Below, one piece after another: positions 42,188 to 51,102 of a DNA stretch of 62,293 bases. Origin of the DNA: Solirubrobacteraceae bacterium (GTDB lineage Bacteria; Actinomycetota; Thermoleophilia; Solirubrobacterales; Solirubrobacteraceae); contig JAEMQS010000021.1 in NCBI GenBank assembly GCA_016463765.1, positions 1-62,293 on the forward strand, written 5' to 3'. The stretch's first letter is position 1. Each line of letters opens with the position of its first letter. The notes below the pieces were generated by a model. The model searched no databases. It was not told the DNA's origin and saw only the letters and a list, made by a program, of their open reading frames with translations. A program made the position numbers and the translations under genes.

Positions 42188-43441
42188 ATGGCTCCGCCCG
42201 GGCAGTCTGAGCAGCGCGTCTTTCTGGCAGCGGCGGCGCTGATCGCGCTCTACGTGGTCGACGACGGCATCGTCCACCGCGAGCCCGGAACCAGCGTCGG
42301 CGACCACGCCGTCAGCGTGCTGGTCCCACTCGCACTGCTCGGCGCGAGCGTGCTGATCCACCGCCGCGCCCGCCCCGGCGTCGGCGCGATTCTGGCGCTG
42401 ACGTGGGGCGTTCTCGCGCTGGTCGCCGGGATCAGCGACGGCGTGCGGCACATCGCCGTCGACGGCTTGGCGGGCGACGACATCGCCGCGGTGCTCGCCG
42501 CGGCCGCCGGGGCGGTGCTGGTCGGACTCGGCATCACGGTGCTGGTCCAAAGCCGCAAGCGCGAAGGGACGCTCGCGCGGCGGGTCCTGCGCCGGACGTT
42601 CCTTGCGCTCAGCGCAATGATCGTCGCCTTCTTCGTGGTGATGCCGATCGCCTTCGCCATCGTCGGCACCCATAAGGCGCGCGAGCCGGCCGCCGCCGAC
42701 CTCGACCTCGGCCGCCCTCACCAGGACGTCGCGCTGACCACGAGTGATGGCCTGCGCCTCGCAGGCTCCTACGTCCCGTCCCGCAACCGCGCCGCGGTGC
42801 TCGTCTTCCCCGGCCGCACCGGGCCGGTCGACCAGGCCCGGCTGCTCGTGCGCCACGGCTACGGCGTGCTCATGATCGACCGGCGCGGCGAGGGGGAGGG
42901 CGAGGGCGACTACAGCGCGCGCGGGTGGGGCGGCGTCCCGGATGTCGAAGCTGCGCTCGCCTTCCTGCGCGCACGCCCGGACGTGGACCCGCAGCGCATC
43001 GGCGGGGTCGGGCAGTCGGTCGGCGGCGAGCTGCTGCTCGAGGCCGCCGCACGGGACCGGACTCTGCGCGCGGTCGTCTCCGAGGGCGCCGGCCAGCGCT
43101 CCCTGCGCGAGCAGTTGCACGCGCCCGACGCGCCCAGCGGTCTGCGATGGCTGTCGCCGACCACGATGGAGACCGCCGCCAACGTTGTGCTGCACGGGCA
43201 GGCGCCACCCGACGATCTCGCCGGGCTCGTCGGCGGCATCGCGCCGCGCGCCGTCCTGCTCATCCGCGCCCGGGACGGCAACGCCGACGAGGAGCTCAAC
43301 ACCGTCTACCTCGAGCGGGCCGGCGAGCCCAAGGCGCTCTGGACCCTGGAGCGCGGCGGCCACACGGGGGCACTGGACGCCGAACCGGAGGTCTACGAAC
43401 GACGCGTCGTGGGGTTCCTGCGGCGCTACCTGGGAACGTAA
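42188..43441 (+). CDS. Membrane-anchored alpha/beta hydrolase
   Basis: The 417-aa protein has four or five membrane helices in residues 9-160. A C-terminal alpha/beta-hydrolase domain follows, with strand LVFPGRTGPVDQARLLVRHG, nucleophile elbow GGVGQSVGGELLL (Ser near 280), acid in LLIRARDGNADEE and His in LERGGHTGALDAEP. The segment VLMIDRRGEGEGEGDYSARG is typical of peptidase S9/acyl-hydrolase folds. The substrate is unknown. It is preceded by the two sORF-hairpin units, which could form its leader region. ATG 42188 has no strong Shine-Dalgarno. Confidence 0.85.
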   Translation: MAPPGQSEQRVFLAAAALIALYVVDDGIVHREPGTSVGDHAVSVLVPLALLGASVLIHRRARPGVGAILALTWGVLALVAGISDGVRHIAVDGLAGDDIAAVLAAAAGAVLVGLGITVLVQSRKREGTLARRVLRRTFLALSAMIVAFFVVMPIAFAIVGTHKAREPAAADLDLGRPHQDVALTTSDGLRLAGSYVPSRNRAAVLVFPGRTGPVDQARLLVRHGYGVLMIDRRGEGEGEGDYSARGWGGVPDVEAALAFLRARPDVDPQRIGGVGQSVGGELLLEAAARDRTLRAVVSEGAGQRSLREQLHAPDAPSGLRWLSPTTMETAANVVLHGQAPPDDLAGLVGGIAPRAVLLIRARDGNADEELNTVYLERAGEPKALWTLERGGHTGALDAEPEVYERRVVGFLRRYLGT

Positions 43442-43442
43442 C

Positions 43443-43472
43443 TACCACTTCACAACTAAACAGTGGTATAGT
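43443..43472 (+). promoter_or_regulatory. Leaderless promoter with inverted repeat before the DUF2892-mmpL operon
   Basis: TATAGT (43467-43472) with an extended TGG lies 6 nt before ATG 43479. The inverted repeat TACCACT...AGTGGTA (43443-43449 and 43462-43468, 12 bp apart) overlaps the -35 and the edge of the -10, as expected for a repressor site of the MarR or TetR type. Confidence 0.65.
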
Positions 43473-43478
43473 CTCGGC

Positions 43479-43724
43479 ATGTCCACGACTGCCCTTCCCG
43501 CGCAGCGTCGTCCCTGGCCGTTGGAGCGCGTGCTCTTCGCGCTCGCCGGCACGATGACGCTCCTCAGCGCGCTCCTCGCCGCCACGGTCTCCCCGTGGTT
43601 CCTGCTGCTCACGGCGTTCGTCGGCGTGAACCAGTGGGCCTTTGTCCTCTTCGGCGCCTGCCCGGCGTCGCTCGTCCTCTCGCGGTTCGGCTTCCGGTCC
43701 GCGTGTGCGGAGGTGAACCGATGA
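43479..43724 (+). CDS. DUF2892 (YgaP-like) small membrane protein
   Basis: The 81-aa protein contains WPLERVLFALAGTMTLLSAL and LLTAFVGVNQWAFVLFGACP, the DUF2892 pair of helices with the typical Cys-Pro and final ASLVLSRFGF. The family occurs alone or fused to rhodanese (YgaP) and is often linked to sulfur or redox functions. The start codon is 6 nt after TATAGT and is probably the first base of the transcript. It overlaps the mmpL gene by 4 bp (ATGA), so the two are co-translated. Confidence 0.85.
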   Translation: MSTTALPAQRRPWPLERVLFALAGTMTLLSALLAATVSPWFLLLTAFVGVNQWAFVLFGACPASLVLSRFGFRSACAEVNR

Positions 43725-45826
43725 CCCCGAAGTACGGACCGATCGGCCGGCTCGGCCGCTACACCGCGACCCATCGCCGGGTCGTCTTCATCGCCTGGGC
43801 CGTCATCGCCCTCGGGCTGGGGTTCGCCGCCCCGCGCGTCGAGCACGCGCTCTCCGGTGCAGGCTGGGAGGCCACGGGTTCTGAATCCGTCGCCGCCCGT
43901 GAGGTCATCGATCAGGAGTTCGACGGGCTGTCCTCGTCGGCGCTCATGGTCGTCGTCCACTCCGAGGACCAGACCATCGACGATCCCGCATTCCAGTCGG
44001 CGATCACCCAGGCCACGGCCACGCTGCAGGAGGACGACCGCGTCACGAACGTCGTTCCGCCGCAGCCCGGCATGTCGATCTCGCAGGACGGCCACACCGC
44101 CGTCATCCAGGCCGGCGCCGGGGAGTCGAGCAACGAGATGGTCCGCGCGGCCGACGACATCAAGGAGGAGCTGCCCACGGCTGAGGGCATCACCGTCTCC
44201 CTGACCGGCGCGTCCGGCATGTGGTCGGACTTCAACAAGGCCAACAAGGACGCGATGATGAAGTCCGAGCTCATCTCGTGGCCCGTCACGCTCGGCATCC
44301 TCGTGCTGGCCTTCGGCTCGCTGGTCGCCGCCGGCCTGCCGCTGCTGCTGACGATCCTCGGGCTCGTGGCCTCCGCCGGCACGCTGTACCTCGGCACGAA
44401 GTTCATGGACATCTCCATCTGGGCCATGAACTTCGCCCTGATGTTCGCGCTCGCGCTCGGCATCGACTACGCGCTGTTCATCGTCTACCGCTTCCGCGCG
44501 GCCTTGTTCGGGGCGCATGAAGACCCGGTCGACGCCGTCGCCGAGACCATGGACACGGCCGGCAAGGCCGTGCTGTTCAGCGGCGTGACCGTGCTCATCA
44601 GCCTGTCGGCGGTGCTGCTCGTGCCAAGCCCCGCGTTCCGGTCGATGGCCCTCGGGATCATGGTCGCGGTCTTCTTCATCCTCGCGGCGACGCTCACGCT
44701 GCTCCCGGCGGTACTGGCGAAGCTGGGGCCGAAGGTCGACAACGTCTCGCTGCCGTGGGTGCACAGCGGCGAGCACCGGTCGCCGAAGTTCGCGGCCTGG
44801 GCCGAGCGCCTGTGGAAGCACCCGATCGCCTACGGGTCGGTCGCGATGACCATCCTCGTCGTGCTGGCCCTGCCGGTGTTCGGCCTGCAGACCGGCATGC
44901 CGTCGATCAAGGTCGTGCCCGAGGAGGACGGCTCCCGCGTGGCCTACACGCAGGTGCAGGACGCCTTTGGTGAGGGTGCACCTGGTGCGCTGCAGATCGT
45001 CAGTGCCGAGACCGACGCCGCGAAGGTCACGGCGGTCGCCAAGGCCGACGAGGGCATCGCGCAGGTCATGCCGGCGATGCCCGGCAGCGGTGACAGCGCG
45101 ATGGTCCAGGTCGTCCCCGCCCAGGACCCGTCCGACCCCGCGGTCGGCGCCACGATCGACCGACTGCGCGACACGCTGCCGTCGTCCGCGCTCGTGGGCG
45201 GTGCGCCCGCGGAGAACCATGACCTCGAGCAGGCGCTGAACGGCAAGACGCCCCTGGTCATCGGGGTGGTGCTGTTCCTCGGCTTCCTGCTGCTGCTGGT
45301 GGCGCTGCAGGCGCCGATCCTCGCCGCGGTCGGTGTGATCACGAACCTGCTGGCGGTCGGTGCCGCGTTCGGCGTGGCGAAGCTGATCTTCCAGGACGGG
45401 AACCTCGCGGGGCTGCTCGGCCTGGAACCGCAGGGCTACCTCAACGCGTGGGCGCCGGTGTTCTTTTTCGCGATGGTGTTTGCCATCTCGATGGACTACA
45501 CGGTGTTCCTGCTGTCCAGCGCGAAGGAGCACTGGGACCGCAGCCATGATCCGAAGGAGGCGATGGTCGGCGGCCTGGCGCACTCGGGCCGGGTGGTGTT
45601 CGCCGCGGCGGCCGTGATGGTCGCGGTGTTCTTCACCTTTGCGCTCTCCGGGCCGCTGCCCCCGAAGGAGATGGGCGTGATCCTCGGCATCGCGGTGCTG
45701 CTGGACGCGTTCCTGATCCGCCTGCTGCTCGTGCCGGTCGCGCTGCGACTGCTCGGCAAGTGGGCGTGGTGGCTGCCCAAGCCGCTGGACCGGGTGCTTC
45801 CGGACGTCCGGTTCGGCCACGCCTGA
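43721..45826 (+). CDS. MmpL-family RND transporter
   Basis: The 701-aa protein has two MMPL domains, each with one helix, a large extracytoplasmic loop and five or more helices. N-terminal YTATHRRVVFIAWAVIALGL and GASGMWSDFNKANKDAMMKS, the sterol-sensing-like ALMFALALGIDYALFIVYRF (Asp-Tyr proton-relay pair) and C-terminal FFFAMVFAISMDYTVFLLSS (second Asp-Tyr) are diagnostic. These proton-driven pumps export lipids or drugs. ATG 43721 overlaps the DUF2892 stop; the promoter inverted repeat suggests inducible expression. Confidence 0.92.
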   Translation: MTPKYGPIGRLGRYTATHRRVVFIAWAVIALGLGFAAPRVEHALSGAGWEATGSESVAAREVIDQEFDGLSSSALMVVVHSEDQTIDDPAFQSAITQATATLQEDDRVTNVVPPQPGMSISQDGHTAVIQAGAGESSNEMVRAADDIKEELPTAEGITVSLTGASGMWSDFNKANKDAMMKSELISWPVTLGILVLAFGSLVAAGLPLLLTILGLVASAGTLYLGTKFMDISIWAMNFALMFALALGIDYALFIVYRFRAALFGAHEDPVDAVAETMDTAGKAVLFSGVTVLISLSAVLLVPSPAFRSMALGIMVAVFFILAATLTLLPAVLAKLGPKVDNVSLPWVHSGEHRSPKFAAWAERLWKHPIAYGSVAMTILVVLALPVFGLQTGMPSIKVVPEEDGSRVAYTQVQDAFGEGAPGALQIVSAETDAAKVTAVAKADEGIAQVMPAMPGSGDSAMVQVVPAQDPSDPAVGATIDRLRDTLPSSALVGGAPAENHDLEQALNGKTPLVIGVVLFLGFLLLLVALQAPILAAVGVITNLLAVGAAFGVAKLIFQDGNLAGLLGLEPQGYLNAWAPVFFFAMVFAISMDYTVFLLSSAKEHWDRSHDPKEAMVGGLAHSGRVVFAAAAVMVAVFFTFALSGPLPPKEMGVILGIAVLLDAFLIRLLLVPVALRLLGKWAWWLPKPLDRVLPDVRFGHA

Positions 45827-45857
45827 TACCAGTCGAGCCGATGCGTACACTCGTGAT

Positions 45858-46232
45858 GTGCTGAGTGTGCGCATCGGCGGCTGGAGAACGCGCGCCGCGG
45901 TGCTCGCGGGGTGTAGTGCCCTGACCTTCGCCGGGTGCTCGCTCACGGGGGACTCCGCCTTCGACGCGGCGGCATTCCGTGCGTCGCACGAGGCGGGTGA
46001 CGGCGATGCGGTGGAAGAGCAGGGCCTCAGGGCCATCGGCGAGGATGCGCACATCGGCAAGTCCAAGGACGAGATTCGCGCCCTGCTCGGCAGCCCCGAT
46101 CAGGCGACCCGCAACGAGTGGAGCTGGTCCGTCGGGACGATCAACGACGGGATCGGCGTAGGGGACGGCGGCGCCTTCTTTCTGTATTTCCAGGGTGACC
46201 GTGTGACCTCGGCCGAGGTCGGCATCGGCTGA
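45858..46232 (+). CDS. Lipoprotein with a BamE/SmpA-like domain
   Basis: The 124-aa protein has a lipobox FAGC at about residue 27 (VLAGCSALTFAGCSL). The body includes HIGKSKDEIRALLGSPDQAT, the core motif of the SmpA/OmlA/BamE-like small domain. In monoderm actinobacteria these are surface lipoproteins of unclear role. TACACT lies 6 nt before GTG 45858 (leaderless). It ends immediately before the convergent MFS gene; no spacer base separates the stops. Confidence 0.78.
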   Translation: MLSVRIGGWRTRAAVLAGCSALTFAGCSLTGDSAFDAAAFRASHEAGDGDAVEEQGLRAIGEDAHIGKSKDEIRALLGSPDQATRNEWSWSVGTINDGIGVGDGGAFFLYFQGDRVTSAEVGIG

Positions 46233-47678
46233 CTACGGCGGGACCGGATGGGGCGAAAGCTCCGCCGTGTCCCGCCCACTCAACTCAGCAAGCGACCGGC
46301 CCTTGGGTTCGATCCGCAGGGCCACCGTCACGAAGAACGCCACGACGCACAGGCCGGAGATGATCGCCAGCAGCGCGCTCGTCCCGATGTCGTCCTGCAG
46401 GATGGGGAAGAGGAACACCCCGAGCGCCGCGCCGAACTTCGCGCACGCTGCCGCAAAGCCGTGGCCCGCCGCGCGCACCTCTTCGGGGAAGACCTCTGCG
46501 GGCAGGGCGTAGGTCGTCGCGTTCGGTCCCGCGTTCATGAAGAAGTTGAAGAGCGCGAAGCCCAGGAACACGAGCCACAGGTGGTCTTCACCACCACCGG
46601 CCAGCCCGTCGGCGATCGCCAGGAGCGCCAGCGCGACGCCCATCATCGCGAAGCCCACGAGCTGCAACGGCACGCGCCCGAGCTTGTCGACGAGGAAGAT
46701 CGCGGTGATGAACCCGAGCACGAGGAACACGTCCAGCGCGGCCGTGCCCTCCGTGGAGGCGATGTCGTCGCTGATGAACGTCGCGTCCGGGCCCGCGAGC
46801 GCCATGGCGGCGAGCAGGGTGGGGGTGAAGATCCCGACGCCGTACGTCGCGATGTCCATGAGGAACCACGGGATCGCGGTGAAGGCCGTCCGCCTTCGCA
46901 GCGCGCGGCCGAACAGCTTGGGCTGGATGAGCGCGCGCAGGCCCTCCGGCGGCGCGTCGCCCGCGCCGCGGTCCTCGTCGGTGACGACGACGGGGTGGCC
47001 GACAAGCTCCTCGGTCACCGCGATGGCCTCTTCCTCGCGCCCGTGTGACGCCAGCCACCGCGGGCTCTCCGGGGTGCCGCGCCGAAGCCAGATGATGATG
47101 AGCGCCGGGACGACGCCGAACCCGAGCATGAGCCGCCAGGACTCGACCTCGGGCAGCGCCAGCAGGATCCCGACCCCGACGAGCGCGCCCAGCAGGATGC
47201 CGGCGGCCTGCAGGCTGAACGCGCCGACGAGCCAGCGGCCCCGGTCGCGCCGCGGCAGGACCTCGGCGAGGTAACTCGCGGCGATCGGGTAATCCAGGCC
47301 GATCGCGATGCCCAGCAGGAACCGGAACGCGATGAGCGACCACACATCCCACGCGACGACGCACAACAGGCTGAAGACGACGAACAGCCACAGGTCGTAC
47401 TTGAAGAGCCGGGCGCGGCCGAACTTGTCCCCGAGCGGGCCCAGCAGCCCGGCGCCGACGATGGCGCCCACGATCGCCGCGGCGGACACGAGGCCCTTCT
47501 GCGCCGCGCTGAGCCCCCACTCCTCGGCGATCAGGGGATTCGCGACGCCGATGATGAAGAAGTCGAAGCCGTCGAGCAGGATCCCGAGCCCTGCGAGCAA
47601 CCAGATGCGGCGGTGCTTGGCGCCCATGCGGGCAGCGTCGAGCGCCGCGCCGAGCGCGATCGGTGCAGTGGCAGACAC
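46233..47678 (-). CDS. MFS transporter, sugar/phosphate-permease type
   Basis: The 481-aa protein has twelve helices. Motifs are LLDGFDFFIIGVANPLIAEE, loop 2-3 GPLGDKFGRARLFKYDLWLF and RFLLGIAIGLDYPIAASYLA, then EVLPRRDRGR and the second-half TYALPAEVFPEEVRAAGHGF (PESPR in the middle). The pattern D-Y-P-x-x-A-S and the large central loop fit the phosphate:H+ symporter or sugar-porter branch. The exact substrate is uncertain. The start is GTG 47678. Confidence 0.87.
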   Translation of the reverse strand: MSATAPIALGAALDAARMGAKHRRIWLLAGLGILLDGFDFFIIGVANPLIAEEWGLSAAQKGLVSAAAIVGAIVGAGLLGPLGDKFGRARLFKYDLWLFVVFSLLCVVAWDVWSLIAFRFLLGIAIGLDYPIAASYLAEVLPRRDRGRWLVGAFSLQAAGILLGALVGVGILLALPEVESWRLMLGFGVVPALIIIWLRRGTPESPRWLASHGREEEAIAVTEELVGHPVVVTDEDRGAGDAPPEGLRALIQPKLFGRALRRRTAFTAIPWFLMDIATYGVGIFTPTLLAAMALAGPDATFISDDIASTEGTAALDVFLVLGFITAIFLVDKLGRVPLQLVGFAMMGVALALLAIADGLAGGGEDHLWLVFLGFALFNFFMNAGPNATTYALPAEVFPEEVRAAGHGFAAACAKFGAALGVFLFPILQDDIGTSALLAIISGLCVVAFFVTVALRIEPKGRSLAELSGRDTAELSPHPVPP

Positions 47679-47753
47679 GGCGCGATCCTAAGCGGGCGCG
47701 CCGACGGCCAGAAGCGACGGTCACGGGGTCTTCACGCGCCTACCATCCAGATC

Positions 47754-48407
47754 ATGGATGTCGCCATCGCAGGAGGCCACGGCCAGATCGCCCTGCTGCT
47801 CGCCGAGCGGCTCGCCGCCCGCGGGGACCGGGCCTTCGCGCTGATCCGCAACCCCGAGCACGCCGACGACGTCCGGCGCGCCGGCGCCGAACCGGTCGTG
47901 TGCGACCTCGAGGCGTCGACGGCCGCGCAGGTCGCCGAATCGCTGGGCGACGTCGATGCCGTGGTCTTCGCCGCCGGTGCGGGACCCGGCAGCGGCGAGG
48001 GCCGGAAGTGGACGGTGGACTTCGGGGCGGGCGCCACGCTCCTGGCCGCCTGCAAGGTCGCCGGCGTCAAGCGCTACGTCATGGTCAGCGCGATCCGCGC
48101 GAACACGCCGCCACCCACCGGCGGCGACGTCTTCGGGGAGTACCTGCGCGCGAAGGCGGCGGCCGACCGGGCCCTGGAGGTCAGCGGGATGGACTGGACC
48201 GTCGTGCGGCCGGGGCGTCTCACCGATGACCCGCCGACGGGCCGCGTGAACGCCGCGCACGTGCTCGACCGCGGCGACATCTCCCGTGCCGATGTCGCCG
48301 AGGTCCTGGCGTGGGTGCTCAACACTCCGGGGACGGTGCACGTCGCGTTCGACGTCGTCGGCGGACCTGTCCGCATCGAGGAAGCCGTCGCGAAGATCGG
48401 GCGATGA
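47754..48407 (+). CDS. NAD(P)-binding SDR-like protein (YwnB/NmrA type)
   Basis: The 217-aa protein starts MDVAIAGGHGQIALLLAERL (GxxGxxG nucleotide site) and has VVFAAGAGPG, KRYVMVSAIRAN and MDWTVVRPGRLTDDPPTGRV, all typical of atypical SDR sugar-epimerase-like proteins such as YwnB. TACCAT is 7 nt before ATG 47754 (leaderless). It overlaps the acetolactate decarboxylase gene by 4 bp. The substrate is unknown. Confidence 0.85.
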   Translation: MDVAIAGGHGQIALLLAERLAARGDRAFALIRNPEHADDVRRAGAEPVVCDLEASTAAQVAESLGDVDAVVFAAGAGPGSGEGRKWTVDFGAGATLLAACKVAGVKRYVMVSAIRANTPPPTGGDVFGEYLRAKAAADRALEVSGMDWTVVRPGRLTDDPPTGRVNAAHVLDRGDISRADVAEVLAWVLNTPGTVHVAFDVVGGPVRIEEAVAKIGR

Positions 48408-49255
48408 GCGACACCGCTCAAGCCCCGTGGACTCCTGGCGATCCTCGGGGTATGGCCCCCCTCGATCCGGCGCTCGTCCGCGCCCTGCATCCCGGTGTCG
48501 TCCGCCACGACCGGATCACGCAGGACGCGCCGTTGCACGAGGTGTTCCAGACGTCGACGATCGCCGCGCTGCTCGACGGCGCCTACGACGGCGACGTGAC
48601 GTTCGGCGAGCTGCGCGCCCACGGGGACCTGGGGCTCGGCACGCTCCAGCACCTCGACGGCGAGATGATCGCGCTCGACGGCGAGTTCTGGCAGGCGTCG
48701 GCCACCGGCCGTCTGCGCCAGATCGCCGACGACGAGCGCACGCCGTTCGCGGTGGTCTGCCCGTTCGCGCCCGACGTCAAGGTCACGCTGGGTGCGCCGC
48801 GCACCCACGACGAGCTGCTCGCCGAGATCGAGCAGCACATCCCTGAGAGCGGCACGGTCGCGGTCCGCATCGACGGCCGGTTCTCTCACGTCCGCGCGCG
48901 CTCGGTCCCCGCGCAGCGCCGTCCCTACCTGCCGCTGGCCGAGGTCGCCGCGCGCCAGGTCCTCTTCGAGTGGCGCGACCTGGACGCGACGCTCGTCGGC
49001 TTCCGCTTCCCGCAGTCTGCCGCCGGGATCGAGCTCCCCGGCCACCACCTGCACATCATCAGCGCCGACCGCACGCGTGGGGGACATGTCCTCGCCGCGG
49101 ATCTCGCGCACGGGACGCTCCAGGTCGACCGCGTCAGCGCGATGCGGCTGGAACTGCCGAACGGCGTGCAGCTCCCCGACCCGCCCGCCGCCGGCGATGC
49201 GGCCGTGCTCGAGCGTATCGAGCACGACCCGCCGGACACGGCCGCCGCCGCGTAG
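48404..49255 (+). CDS. alsD: Acetolactate decarboxylase
   Basis: Converts 2-acetolactate to acetoin and CO2 (butanediol/acetoin pathway; also drains acetolactate from branched-chain amino-acid synthesis). Family motifs are FQTSTIAALLDGAYDGD, FGELRAHGDLGLGTLQHLDG with EMIALDGEFW, and the zinc-site region GHHLHIISADRTRGGHVL (His, His and a Glu earlier). Length 283 aa is close to AlsD/BudA. ATG 48404 overlaps the upstream stop. No acetolactate synthase or butanediol dehydrogenase is adjacent. Confidence 0.9.
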   Translation: MSDTAQAPWTPGDPRGMAPLDPALVRALHPGVVRHDRITQDAPLHEVFQTSTIAALLDGAYDGDVTFGELRAHGDLGLGTLQHLDGEMIALDGEFWQASATGRLRQIADDERTPFAVVCPFAPDVKVTLGAPRTHDELLAEIEQHIPESGTVAVRIDGRFSHVRARSVPAQRRPYLPLAEVAARQVLFEWRDLDATLVGFRFPQSAAGIELPGHHLHIISADRTRGGHVLAADLAHGTLQVDRVSAMRLELPNGVQLPDPPAAGDAAVLERIEHDPPDTAAAA

Positions 49256-49261
49256 CCGTCG

Positions 49262-50299
49262 CTACGCGGTCGTCGGCGCGGGAGCGGCATCGGGCTGCCC
49301 GGGCCGCACGAAGATCCGCTGGCCCACCGCGAGGTCCAACCGCGCTGCCTCACCGCGCGTCGTCTGCGCGGACAGCTGCTCACCCTGCTCGTCGCGCAGC
49401 TCGACCCGGACCTCGAAGCCGAGGTGCACGACGCGCTCGACGACCGTGCTGACCGCGCCGTCGATGTGCTCGTGAGAGAGCACCAGGTCATGCGGCCGCA
49501 CGAGCGCTCCCCGAAGGACAGCGGTCGGACCGAGGAACGACATCACGAAGTCGTTGGCCGGTGTTTCGTAGACCTCGCGCGGGCTGCCCCACTGCTCGAT
49601 CGCCCCCTCGTTGAGCACCGCGATGTGGTCGGCGACGTCGAGGGCCTCCTCCTGGTCGTGCGTGACCAGCACCGTCGTCACACCGGTCTCGGACTGCAGC
49701 TGACGCAGCCAGCCACGGAGGTCCTCGCGGACCTTCGCGTCGAGCGCGCCGAACGGCTCGTCGAGGAGCAGGACCTTCGGGTGGACGGCCAGCGCGCGGG
49801 CCAACGCCATGCGCTGGCGCTGGCCGCCGGACAGCTGCGACGGGTAGCGGTCCTGGTAGCCGTCGAGCCCCACGATCTCCAGCAGCTCGTCGACGCGCTT
49901 GGCGATCTCCGCCTTCGGCTGCTTGCGGATCGACGGCCCGAAGCCGACGTTGTCGCGCACCGTGAGGTGCTTGAACGCCGCGTAGTGCTGGAAGACGAAC
50001 CCGATCTCGCGCTTCTGCGGCGGCACGTACGTCACGTCCTCGTCGCCGATGCGCACCGTCCCGCCGTCCGGCACCTCGAGGCCCGCGATGGCACGCAGCA
50101 GCGTCGACTTGCCCGACCCCGACGGTCCCAGGAGCGCGGTCAGCGAGCCGCTCGGGATGTTCAGGTTGATGTCCCGGAGCGCGTGATAGTCGCCGTAGTG
50201 CTTCTCCAGGTGCTCGACCACGATCGCGTGGGACTGCGCGGCGATGGCGTCGGATTCGGTGACCAGTCGGTGCAGGTCCTCGGCAACGGCGTCGGTCAT
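49262..50299 (-). CDS. cysA: Sulfate/thiosulfate ABC transporter ATPase CysA
   Basis: The 345-aa ATPase has Walker A GPSGSGKST (about residue 60), Q-loop FVFQHYAAFKHLTV, signature LSGGQRQRMALARAL, Walker B VLLLDEPFGALDA, H-loop VLVTHDQEEAL and a C-terminal TOBE-type domain (VRPHDLVLSHEHIDG). The tail resembles CysA regulatory domains. It is the last gene of sbp-cysT-cysW-cysA. ATG 50299 overlaps the cysW stop by 4 bp. Confidence 0.93.
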   Translation of the reverse strand: MTDAVAEDLHRLVTESDAIAAQSHAIVVEHLEKHYGDYHALRDINLNIPSGSLTALLGPSGSGKSTLLRAIAGLEVPDGGTVRIGDEDVTYVPPQKREIGFVFQHYAAFKHLTVRDNVGFGPSIRKQPKAEIAKRVDELLEIVGLDGYQDRYPSQLSGGQRQRMALARALAVHPKVLLLDEPFGALDAKVREDLRGWLRQLQSETGVTTVLVTHDQEEALDVADHIAVLNEGAIEQWGSPREVYETPANDFVMSFLGPTAVLRGALVRPHDLVLSHEHIDGAVSTVVERVVHLGFEVRVELRDEQGEQLSAQTTRGEAARLDLAVGQRIFVRPGQPDAAPAPTTA

Positions 50300-51102
50300 G
50301 TGGTCTTCCTCTTGCGGTCCAGGACGGTCATGAGCAGCAGGGTCAGGATGGCGAGGAGCATCAGCAGCGTCGATGCCGCGTAGGCCCCGTAGACGTTGAA
50401 GTCGTCGACGTACCGTGCGTGCACCAGCAGGGTCAGGGTCTGGGACTGCCCGGCGACGCCGGCCGACACCATGATCACGGCGCCGAACTCCCCGAGCGCG
50501 CGCGCGACGGTGAGCACCACGCCGTAGGTCAGGCCCCACCGGATGGCCGGCAGGGTGATGCGCCAGAAGGTCTGCCACCGGGACGCGCCGAGCGTCGCGG
50601 CGGCCTGCTCCTGTTCCTCGCCGATCTCGTGCAGGACGGGCTCGACCTCGCGGACGACGAACGGCAGCGTCACGAAGATCGTGGCGAGCACCATGCCGGG
50701 GAGGGCGAAGATGACCTTGAAGCCCGCCTCGTCGATGAAGCCGAGCCAGCCGCTGGCGCCCCACAGCAGGATCAGCGACGCGCCGACGACGATGGGGGAG
50801 ACGGCGAACGGCAGGTCGACGATGGCCTGGACGATCCCGCGGCCGGGGAACCGTCCCCGCACCAGCGCCAGCGCCGTGACGATGCCGAAGACGACGTTCA
50901 GCGGCACGACGATCGCGATGATGATCAGCGACAGCGTGAGCGCGGAGATCGCCGCCGGCGTGGTGATGGACGCCCAGAACGCCAGCAGGCCGTCCTCGAA
51001 CGTCCGGATGAGAATCAGCACGATCGGGGTCAGGACCAGGATCCCGAGGTACCCGAGCGCCAGCGTGCGCAGCGAGAGCCGCGCGGGGGTCGACGGGGTC
51101 AT
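50296..51102 (-). CDS. cysW: Sulfate ABC transporter permease CysW
   Basis: The 268-aa inner-membrane permease has six helices and the EAA loop EQEQAAATLGASRWQTFWRI, followed by ARALGEFGAVIMVSAGVAGQ, the segment typical of CysW (CysT has GEYGSVVLI). The ATG overlaps the cysT stop. Confidence 0.93.
   Translation of the reverse strand: MTPSTPARLSLRTLALGYLGILVLTPIVLILIRTFEDGLLAFWASITTPAAISALTLSLIIIAIVVPLNVVFGIVTALALVRGRFPGRGIVQAIVDLPFAVSPIVVGASLILLWGASGWLGFIDEAGFKVIFALPGMVLATIFVTLPFVVREVEPVLHEIGEEQEQAAATLGASRWQTFWRITLPAIRWGLTYGVVLTVARALGEFGAVIMVSAGVAGQSQTLTLLVHARYVDDFNVYGAYAASTLLMLLAILTLLLMTVLDRKRKTT

Noticed and set aside
43442..46066. 874-codon minus-strand open frame opposite the DUF2892-mmpL genes
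   Set aside because: Composition (Arg/His/Gln/Asp-rich) and lack of any motif mark it as a shadow of the MmpL gene.
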